A stretch of DNA of 11,483 nucleotides from assembly GCA_003151375.1 (NCBI GenBank), contig PLXI01000022.1, forward strand, positions 1 to 11,483, written 5' to 3'. The notes below the pieces were generated by a model. It was given only the letters and a program-made list of their open reading frames with translations, was not told where the DNA came from and made no database searches. Numbering within the stretch: the first letter of the stretch is position 1; the number at the start of each line of letters is the position of its first letter. This DNA is from Hyphomicrobiales bacterium (GTDB lineage: Bacteria; Pseudomonadota; Alphaproteobacteria; Rhizobiales; Aestuariivirgaceae). Below are positions 5,829-11,483 of the stretch, piece after piece. Made by a program: the position numbers and the translations under genes.

Positions 5829-6782
5829 ATGAACCTTAAAGCAAAAGCCATATTTGGCATCTCAATGTTGGCATTGGGAGCGATGTTTATGGGTTCGGCT
5901 CAAGCAGCCCCGTCTGAGTGTTCTGCATCAGGTGTTTTAACCGCTGCCGGCCTGTTGGAAGGTGGCCATGAATACTTTAGTGGTGGCGGCTCAACATTGG
6001 ATAGCACATGGGCCGGACTTTTTGGCGAAGGCGCTGGGCTTCTTACCTGTGACGCTTGGAACTTCCAGGGTGACGCGGCCTATTATGGTCACAGTGCTGC
6101 AGCTCGAGGAAAAAACTTTAACTCACCAGAAGGCCATTTTGGTGGCGATGTTTTTTGGCGTGATCCTTCAAAGGGCGATTACGGCATCCAGGCTTCGTAT
6201 GTGTCGGAAACTGGCGCGTTTAGCGCTTTCGATAATAATTCTGACATTGCGCGCGGTGGCGTGTTCGGGAACCTTTATTTGAACGATAATGTGTCTCTGG
6301 GTGCAAGTGCGCATTTGTTTACGACCCTTCACAACACACTTCGCACACTCACACCTGGCGGCAAGAGTTATAGTGGTTTTGAATTTTCGGCAGATGCAAA
6401 ATATTATGTGACACCTAATTTAAAATTCACTCTGACGGGCGACGTAATCGAGAGCCAATCTAAGTTTTCTACTTCATCCATTACTGAGAATTTGGGTGGT
6501 GCGGCTGTTGCACTTCAAGCTGATTACCAATTTAATGACACGGGCCTCACAGGCTTTATTGGTGGACGATTTGCTCACCGCGTTTTGTGGGCCAGTACGG
6601 GCGGCGGAAGCGCCAATCTTGACGAACATCAAGTGTTTGTGGGCTTGACCTTGCCGATCGGCGCTAAACCAGGATCGATGGTGATGCATGACCGTACAGG
6701 TCCTGTGGATAACACCAGCACGTTCTTGGAAAAGCTGCCAGACCCGATTGATGATCTATTAATGGCGCAATTGCAGCATTAA
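5829..6782 (+). CDS. Secreted, probable outer-membrane beta-barrel protein
   Basis: A 317-residue exported protein of no family I can name. It starts MNLKAKAIFGISMLALGAMF and has a clear signal peptide with probable cleavage after SAQA at residue 26. The mature part has Cys31 and Cys74, which may form a disulfide. Then follow many alternating polar/aromatic strands, for example YGIQASYVSETGAFSAF, VSLGASAHLF, FEFSADAKYYV, LKFTLTGDVI and AALQADYQF-type repeats up to VFVGLTLPIG. This is the pattern of a transmembrane beta-barrel. After the last strand there is an unusual tail of about 40 residues rich in Asp, Pro and Leu. ATG 5829 with GGGAG about 9 nt upstream is the best start; in-frame ATGs at 5787 and 5820 would give no better leader. 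It lies between the two GNAT genes and ends before a strong terminator. It may export the locus product, but this is a guess. Confidence 0.6.
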   Translation: MNLKAKAIFGISMLALGAMFMGSAQAAPSECSASGVLTAAGLLEGGHEYFSGGGSTLDSTWAGLFGEGAGLLTCDAWNFQGDAAYYGHSAAARGKNFNSPEGHFGGDVFWRDPSKGDYGIQASYVSETGAFSAFDNNSDIARGGVFGNLYLNDNVSLGASAHLFTTLHNTLRTLTPGGKSYSGFEFSADAKYYVTPNLKFTLTGDVIESQSKFSTSSITENLGGAAVALQADYQFNDTGLTGFIGGRFAHRVLWASTGGGSANLDEHQVFVGLTLPIGAKPGSMVMHDRTGPVDNTSTFLEKLPDPIDDLLMAQLQH

Positions 6783-6870
6783 TCACAGTATTGCGAAGTC
6801 TAGCAACTTGTTGCCGGAATTTGCACTCGAGTGAAATTGATGACGATGCTGTCTGTTTGAAAAATACCTT

Positions 6871-6905
6871 CGGCGATGGGCTTTGTTTCATCGCCGCTTT
6901 CTTTT
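6871..6905 (+). terminator. Intrinsic terminator or attenuator before the GNAT-P450-ACP-Stf0 operon
   Basis: CGGCGATG at 6871-6878 and CATCGCCG at 6889-6896 form a perfect 8-bp stem with a 10-nt loop. CTTTCTTTT follows at 6897-6905. It lies 88 nt after the barrel-protein stop and ends 18 nt before the next start, leaving almost no room for a promoter in between. It either ends the upstream transcript, with a promoter hidden in 6783-6870, or acts as an attenuator controlling entry into the operon. Confidence 0.75.
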
Positions 6906-6923
6906 GCGAAAGTCATTCGCCTC

Positions 6924-7523
6924 ATGCAGTTTGAAACAGAACGCTTCCGTATTTCACCTCTCACCCCGGCCGATGCCTCGGCGCAACTCAGCGACTGGAC
7001 ACTTGATCCACTAGGAGCAGAAATGCTCAATGAATCGCAAATGCCCTGGCCAATTGAGCATCAACGTCGCTTTTTTGCCACTCAGGGCCAGTCGCAGGGA
7101 CACATCCTGCTAGGATTCAGAGAGAAAGCCAGTAATAAACTAATAGGTTTTTTCCTGATCGAGCCTAACCCCAAAGCTTTAACCTATACACTCACGACCA
7201 TGATTGGTGAAAAGCAGTGGCGCGGCTGCCACGTGCTCCCCGAGGTACCAGAGCCCGTTCACGACCATTTTTTTAACAAGCTTGGTTATGCCAAAGCGAA
7301 GGCTAATGTGCGACCGCATAATCGCGCCATGCTTTGGCTGATGGCAAATGGCGTCTGGAAACGAGAAGCTCGCCTCGTGCAGCATTTGCGCGAATCCGTT
7401 ACAGGCAGGCGCGTCGATGTGCTTGTCATGGGCATGCTGGCAGATGACTGGCGCAACTACATGCAACGCAACAAAAAACGACCATGGCAGGCGTTTCTCA
7501 GGGATAGAGAGTCGAAGCCATGA
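6924..7523 (+). CDS. GNAT family acyltransferase, second copy
   Basis: A 199-residue GNAT protein of the RimJ/RimL type. It opens with MQFETERFRISPLTPADASA, the usual beta-1/alpha-1 segment. LLGFREKASNKLIGFFLIEP at 62-81 gives the central strands. WRGCHVLPE at 99-107 aligns with the acyl-CoA pyrophosphate loop, although the usual RGxG/A is altered. The C-terminal half is clear: LGYAKAKANVRPHNRAMLWL at 120-139, then NGVWKREARL, GRRVDVLVMGMLADDW. An in-frame ATG at 6876 lies inside the terminator hairpin, so I start at 6924; the ribosome site is weak. Its stop overlaps the P450 start in ATGA, showing tight coupling. Likely job: transfer of an acyl group from CoA or the carrier protein to an amine or alcohol. 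The acceptor is unknown. Confidence 0.8.
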   Translation: MQFETERFRISPLTPADASAQLSDWTLDPLGAEMLNESQMPWPIEHQRRFFATQGQSQGHILLGFREKASNKLIGFFLIEPNPKALTYTLTTMIGEKQWRGCHVLPEVPEPVHDHFFNKLGYAKAKANVRPHNRAMLWLMANGVWKREARLVQHLRESVTGRRVDVLVMGMLADDWRNYMQRNKKRPWQAFLRDRESKP

Positions 7524-8542
7524 AATTTGACAGTGTTGCTGCGCAAAAGCGCCGCGCCCAATATGCGAATTTACGCGACAAGGTTTGGCTAGAAAATGAA
7601 TTTCTGCGAGCATGGCTGGTGGCTGACCCGGAGGTGATGAGCGATATATTACGCGCACCAGACATGGCATTGCCGGGTATCGAGAGAATGGTATCACATA
7701 TCGAACAACGCAGCGGCAAATCTCTCTCCAACTTGCGCCGCGCGGCCAACATGATACCTATTATGCGTTCAGGCGAAACCCACGCCTCATTGCGCCGGGC
7801 TCTTGCTGTGTATCTGATGGAAAAAGCCAAGGCAGCTGAAAATGTTCTTCCCCCGATGATCTCGACGTTCCTAAAGCGTTTTCAAATCAAAAACAGCGTG
7901 GATGTTCATCATGATGTTGTCGAACCGATAATACAGCAGTTCATTTCATTTCTTGTGGGTAAACCTGTCCCACCGGAAATTCTGGGTCTACGGCTCGATC
8001 TGATCCTGAACCACAGTAAAAGCCCATCCCTGGTGATGGAACTCGACCGCAGCTTTGCCATAGCCATTCGTTTTTTGGAGCATGATAGCAAAGACGAGTT
8101 GGATTTAGCCTGCAAAATTTGTTGCATCACATTTGGTGCTGAAACGCTGATCATGATGTTGGTGGAGAGTATTCTTTATGCAGTGGAAATTGCCGGAGAT
8201 GGCCCTGCATATCTACCGGATTTTCCGCATGAAACTGGTGTTCCACTTACTTGGCGGTTAGCAACTAAAGACATTTCAGTCGGCGGGTGCCCTGTTCGGG
8301 TTGGCGATATGGTGAAGTTGCGCTTGCAGGCAGCTGCATATTCGGACAAGCCAGAAATCCAAAACCTGATCTTCGGCGCAGGCCCTCATTCCTGCATTGG
8401 CAAAAATGTCAGCTTAGTTCTATGGGAACATTTTTCCTTTGCCTTTAATGCGTTGCAGCTGCATGCAAAAAGTGGTGCCTACGATGCCATTGTTGAACCT
8501 CACATGATACGTTACCGCACAGCCGAGATTAAAATTAGATGA
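7520..8542 (+). CDS. Cytochrome P450, shortened and lacking the ExxR motif
   Basis: A 340-residue soluble P450-like monooxygenase; bacterial P450s usually have about 400. HASLRRALA at 88-96 fits the C-helix that contacts haem. ITFGAETLIM at 203-212 fits the oxygen-binding I-helix, keeping Glu-Thr (208-209). The cysteine ligand is Cys292 in FGAGPHSCIGKN, matching FGxGxHxCxG. LTWRLATKDISVGGCPVRVG at 243-262 matches the strand region after the K-helix. The K-helix before it is missing: where ExxR should be, the sequence reads PDFP, and the J-helix region is about 25 residues short. The meander before the haem loop is shortened too. I see no frameshift. ATGA overlaps join it to the GNAT gene before and the carrier protein after, which suggests a carrier-bound substrate. 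It may be a reduced but active enzyme, or a non-oxidative haem protein. Confidence 0.85.
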   Translation: MKFDSVAAQKRRAQYANLRDKVWLENEFLRAWLVADPEVMSDILRAPDMALPGIERMVSHIEQRSGKSLSNLRRAANMIPIMRSGETHASLRRALAVYLMEKAKAAENVLPPMISTFLKRFQIKNSVDVHHDVVEPIIQQFISFLVGKPVPPEILGLRLDLILNHSKSPSLVMELDRSFAIAIRFLEHDSKDELDLACKICCITFGAETLIMMLVESILYAVEIAGDGPAYLPDFPHETGVPLTWRLATKDISVGGCPVRVGDMVKLRLQAAAYSDKPEIQNLIFGAGPHSCIGKNVSLVLWEHFSFAFNALQLHAKSGAYDAIVEPHMIRYRTAEIKIR

Positions 8543-8796
8543 AAAGCTATTTAGAGTTCCGCAATGTAATTCTTAATGCACTTGTTGGCATCAAATGTTT
8601 TACGCCGGAGAAAGCAGCCGAATTAGCTGCAACGGAAGGTGAAGATGTTGAGCTTATAAAACTCGGAATAGACAGTATGTCGGTGATTGATCTGTGCATG
8701 GATATTGAAGAGAATACTGGCCGTGAAGTCTTGATTGAGGAATTGATTGATAATCCAACAATCAACAAGCTTGCCAAATTTATGAGTGAAAATTGA
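8539..8796 (+). CDS. Acyl carrier protein
   Basis: An 85-residue acidic helical protein with the phosphopantetheine site LGIDSMSVIDLCMDIEE; Ser46 in the DSM motif would carry the prosthetic group. The end, VLIEELIDNPTINKLAKFM, is the usual fourth helix. It is a stand-alone carrier, distinct from the housekeeping fatty-acid AcpP in sequence, and likely serves only this locus. It overlaps the P450 stop by ATGA and the sulfotransferase start by TTGA, so all three should be made in step. The probable partner is the fatty acyl-AMP ligase at 9983, which would load it; the P450 may act on the loaded chain, as P450BioI does in biotin synthesis. A phosphopantetheinyl transferase is not in the window. 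The motif is seen; the partnerships are inferred. Confidence 0.93.
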   Translation: MKSYLEFRNVILNALVGIKCFTPEKAAELAATEGEDVELIKLGIDSMSVIDLCMDIEENTGREVLIEELIDNPTINKLAKFMSEN

Positions 8797-9584
8797 CACA
8801 CGGAGTTGCCCTGATTAGCGAAGCTTACGACTATCCCTCGGCACCGGGGGCTGGCCCGCCGAGGCACTTGCTCATCTGCACCACGCCGCGAACTGGCGGC
8901 CACGCCCTGTGTTCAATCTTCACAGATTTGGGCTGGGGCGTTCCTTTGGAATATTTCCACCCGGATGCCATGGTTCCGCTACAGGGACGCTGGCTCAGAG
9001 AACGTGTTCAAAGTTATACTGCCGCCATAGCGCGGCTCGAACCATATTCACGGGCCTTGATGCAAAACCGGGTGCGCCATGGATTATTCTCTATCAAGCT
9101 GTTTCCTGATCAACACCGCCTCTATCAACAAGCGTTCATCAATGACATGCCGGGTGGCTTCATCCGCCTCTCGCGGAAAGACAAGGTGGCACAAGCCATC
9201 AGTTGTGCCGCTTTGCTGACCACGCGTCGCGCATTTGATGGCGAAGCCCAGTTACGCTTTCTACCTCGGATCGGCGAGTTAACCGAAGCCAAAATGCTTC
9301 AGATCCTGCGCTGGATTCATAAAAGTGAAGCTTATTGGGATGCTTATCTTAGTCAGATCGGACCGGAACGTCGCTTGAATTTAATTTGGGAACAAACTTT
9401 GGTTGACCCAATAACTACATTTACCAAGATTGCTGCTCAATTTGATTTGCCGTTTTCAAGCGAAACGATAGAATTGAGCAAAGCGCCCTATGACCAAGAC
9501 GCTGCCATAAAAGCGGAACTTACCGCTCGCTTTGGCGTAATGCTTACCCAAGAGAGCCACGAACTTTATGGCCATCAACACTAG
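8793..9584 (+). CDS. Stf0-type PAPS-dependent sulfotransferase
   Basis: A 263-residue cytosolic sulfotransferase moving sulfate from PAPS to a hydroxyl group. LLICTTPRTGGHALC at 26-40 is the 5'-phosphosulfate loop. PLEYFHPD at 51-58 is the EYF motif seen in Stf0 (trehalose 2-sulfotransferase) relatives. GGFIRLSRKDKVAQAIS at 121-137 is the 3'-phosphate site with the Stf0-like RxDxxxQAxS pattern. Length matches the family. The start is not ATG: TTG at 8793 overlaps the carrier-protein stop by four bases (TTGA). An in-frame CTG at 8811 has GGAG just upstream and cannot be excluded, while no ATG lies early enough. It is the last gene of the coupled operon. The acceptor is probably a hydroxyl made by the P450 or carried by the lipid head group, which is inference. 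Confidence 0.88.
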   Translation: MTHGVALISEAYDYPSAPGAGPPRHLLICTTPRTGGHALCSIFTDLGWGVPLEYFHPDAMVPLQGRWLRERVQSYTAAIARLEPYSRALMQNRVRHGLFSIKLFPDQHRLYQQAFINDMPGGFIRLSRKDKVAQAISCAALLTTRRAFDGEAQLRFLPRIGELTEAKMLQILRWIHKSEAYWDAYLSQIGPERRLNLIWEQTLVDPITTFTKIAAQFDLPFSSETIELSKAPYDQDAAIKAELTARFGVMLTQESHELYGHQH

Positions 9585-9982
9585 GCCTTTAAGCGCTTTT
9601 GGCGAAAGTAAGGGGAAGGAAGGCGGTCGAATAGACGTTCGATGATGACGAAATAGATTTCGCTCATCGGCGCCTTATGTTTCAGCCGACGAGTTTTTAT
9701 CACAACGCCGTCAACATTATCAAATAATATCGAAACTGAGGTGAGTAACTAGTGCCGCGCGTTCACATAGCGCGAGAGTTCCTTACGCAAATCATTATTC
9801 CCTAGGCATCGGCAGGCGGAGAGCGCCCCATCCTATTGTTCGAGGTGCCAAAAGGGCATACAACCATCGCGAACTCTAAAAGCCGTTTGGTAAATGTTCA
9901 GTGGTAGCATAATAAAAGTTAATTGCCGGCTCGTTGAAATGCGAAGTATTATTTCTGCGTAATCAGCAACTGAAAGTATGTG
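9585..9982. other. Gap between sulfotransferase and acyl-AMP ligase genes
   Basis: No plus-strand gene is visible in these 398 bases. A minus-strand frame (9748 back to 9581) is open for 55 codons and contains MSEIYFVIIERLFDRLPSPY from an ATG at 9667, ending on a stop that overlaps the sulfotransferase stop. It could be a decayed gene end. A terminator-like hairpin lies at 9664-9698. The rest is AT-rich and must hold the ligase's upstream region, although no convincing promoter stands out. Confidence 0.5.
9664..9698 (+). terminator. Weak terminator-like hairpin after the sulfotransferase gene
   Basis: TCGGC at 9667-9671 pairs with GCCGA at 9685-9689, extended by TC/GA across one mismatch, and TTTTT follows at 9694-9698. 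A competing hairpin with a CGAAAT/ATTTCG core lies at 9645-9668. The site is 80 nt past the operon's last stop, where a terminator is expected, but the 13-nt loop and short T-run make it weak. Confidence 0.4.
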
Positions 9983-11483
9983 ATGACGAATGCCACAATT
10001 CGGTCCGGTGCTGAATTGCTAATCGCAGCGAAGCCAGCCGCCATTACCGATATTTTGGCGTCTCATGTAGCATCTAGGCCTGAAGAGATTTTTGTATTCG
10101 ATCCGTTGGGAAAATATGAAAGTTTCACCTATATTGAAACTTGGCGTCAGGCTTGGGGGTGGCTTGCACGCCTCAAATCCGCTGGTGCGCGGCAAGGAGA
10201 TGTTGTTCATCTCGCTTTGGGCAATGGACCACATTTTGTCGGTGCTTTCTTCGGCGTCCTCTTACTAGGAGCCTTGGCTGCACCCATGCCACCAAGGCGT
10301 AGTGCGACTGCGGAAGATTTCGCCCGCGCGCTAAAGGAGCGCAGACTGCCGGGCCGTAAAAATTACTTTGTCGCACTGGGCGCAGAGTTGGCGGATTTGC
10401 ATTTGACTGAAGACATTGCTTTAGCAGTGGAGCAGCCTGCATTTGCACATCCACCCCAACCTTCGACTTGGCATTCGGGTCTCGACGCTGAAACTATTGC
10501 TGTTCTGCAATTTACTTCAGGAACGACCGGGCGGCAGAAGGTGGTTTGCTTGTCGCACCGCGCTTTGCTGTGGCAGATGCGGGCGATTGCAGATGCTCTT
10601 GAGCTTGACCCTGAACGCGATCATGCGGTCTCTTGGTTGCCGCTTTATCATGACATGGGCCTCGTTGGCTTCTTACTCACACCGTTATTCATTGGTGGCC
10701 GAACAGGTTTGATACCAACTGAATCCTTCCTCGGGGATCCATGGTGCTGGCTGGAGGCAATTTCTCAAAGCAAGGCAACAATTACCGCGGCTCCTCCTTC
10801 AGCCTGGTTCTTGGTTGGCCGCCTAGCGAATCCGCGCCGCGCCGACAAAATATCCCTCGCAAGCCTGCGCGTGGCCTTTGTTGGTGCCGAAGGTATTTTT
10901 CCTGAAACCATGCGGGCTGTCATACAAAGGCTGGAGCCAGCTGGTCTTTCGGCCCTGGCCTTGACCCCAGCTTATGGCATGGCGGAAGTCGGACTAGCGG
11001 TAACAATCACAAAACTGGGTCAAGGCATCCGGACGGTTGAATGCGGGGGCAACTCTTATGTCGCCTGCGGTTCGCCTGTGGCCGACCAAGAACTCCGCAT
11101 AGCTAACGAAATTAGTGAATCTCTCCCTGAGCTTGTACCCGGGCGCATTTATGTGCGCTCGCCAAGTTTGATGAGTGGCTATTTTGATGATACGAGCGCA
11201 ACAAAGAGGGTTGTGCGCAATGGCTGGTATGACACCAAAGATCACGGTTTCTTGCATGATGGGCAGCTATACATTGTCGGACGCGATGATGACGTAATCA
11301 ACATTGGCGGCCAAAAGTTTGGCCCCGGATTATTTGAGCAACTCGTTGACGAATTGCCGGAATTTTCAAGCGCGCGAACAGCCGCCTTTGCAGCCCCCGA
11401 TCCTATTACAGGCACAATCCGGGCTGTATTGCTGGTGGAACTGCGGCGCAATGGCAGGGAGCAAGATTATGCCGCCATTCGCA
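9983..11483 (+). CDS. Fatty acyl-AMP ligase-like adenylating enzyme (partial, C-terminus beyond the right edge)
   Basis: The first 500 residues of an ANL-superfamily adenylating enzyme. The P-loop FTSGTTGRQK is at 177-186, SWLPLYHDMGL at 217-227, VGAEGIFPET near 300-312, AYGMAEVGLAV at 330-340, the ribose-binding Asp420 in TKDHG and GRDDDVINIGGQKFGP at 433-448. The LPLYHDMGL, VGAE and YGMAE forms are those of fatty acyl-AMP ligases, which make acyl-adenylate and pass the chain to a carrier protein rather than to CoA. The natural partner here is the carrier protein at 8539. ATG 9983 is the likely start (GTG 9980 is an alternative), because an in-frame TGA lies at 9971-9973; the ribosome site is weak. 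Adenylation is well supported. Carrier rather than CoA as acceptor is family-based, and the rest of the C-terminal domain is not visible. Confidence 0.9.
   Translation, partial: MTNATIRSGAELLIAAKPAAITDILASHVASRPEEIFVFDPLGKYESFTYIETWRQAWGWLARLKSAGARQGDVVHLALGNGPHFVGAFFGVLLLGALAAPMPPRRSATAEDFARALKERRLPGRKNYFVALGAELADLHLTEDIALAVEQPAFAHPPQPSTWHSGLDAETIAVLQFTSGTTGRQKVVCLSHRALLWQMRAIADALELDPERDHAVSWLPLYHDMGLVGFLLTPLFIGGRTGLIPTESFLGDPWCWLEAISQSKATITAAPPSAWFLVGRLANPRRADKISLASLRVAFVGAEGIFPETMRAVIQRLEPAGLSALALTPAYGMAEVGLAVTITKLGQGIRTVECGGNSYVACGSPVADQELRIANEISESLPELVPGRIYVRSPSLMSGYFDDTSATKRVVRNGWYDTKDHGFLHDGQLYIVGRDDDVINIGGQKFGPGLFEQLVDELPEFSSARTAAFAAPDPITGTIRAVLLVELRRNGREQDYAAIR

Noticed and set aside
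7179..7697. 172-codon minus-strand frame across the GNAT and P450 genes
   Set aside because: It spans the junction of two clearly coding plus-strand genes and has no recognisable protein content.

Overview
The window looks like the chromosome or a large replicon of an alphaproteobacterium. The integrase subtype and the DUF3768 protein are both, from memory, typical of that class. No rRNA or tRNA gene is visible, so genus and species cannot be read here. Nearly all convincing genes lie on the plus strand; the only clear minus-strand gene is a partial one running off the left edge.

Positions 1-3980 look like accessory, mobile DNA. A catalytic-core-only tyrosine recombinase (543-1121) is followed by a DUF3768 protein (1272-1655) and two tandem paralogues with a C39-like cysteine-peptidase pattern (1885-2502 and 2692-3360). 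The four genes are separated by repeat-rich gaps: a 15-bp tandem duplication, an 8-bp inverted repeat, a ten-copy pentanucleotide tract and a perfect 13-bp inverted repeat. A 15-bp motif occurs just before the integrase (411-425) and again just after the last cargo gene (3575-3589) with one mismatch. The module could therefore be a small integrase-driven element of about 3.2 kb.

Positions 3982-11483 look like a biosynthetic locus: a short-chain dehydrogenase/reductase (3982-4755), a GNAT-like protein (5165-5692), a secreted, probably outer-membrane beta-barrel protein (5829-6782) and a strong intrinsic terminator (6871-6905). After it comes a tightly coupled set with 4-nt stop/start overlaps: a second GNAT protein (6924-7523), a shortened cytochrome P450 (7520-8542), an acyl carrier protein (8539-8796) and a Stf0-type sulfotransferase (8793-9584). 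After a 398-bp gap, a fatty acyl-AMP ligase-like enzyme begins at 9983 and runs off the right edge.

The simplest joint reading is a carrier-bound acyl pathway. The ligase would load a fatty acid onto the carrier protein, the P450 and the dehydrogenase would oxidise it, a GNAT enzyme would form an amide or ester, and Stf0 would add sulfate from PAPS. The expected product is a small sulfated, hydroxylated acyl compound. This combination matches no characterised pathway that I recognise. The P450 lacks the usual ExxR motif, so its chemistry is uncertain.
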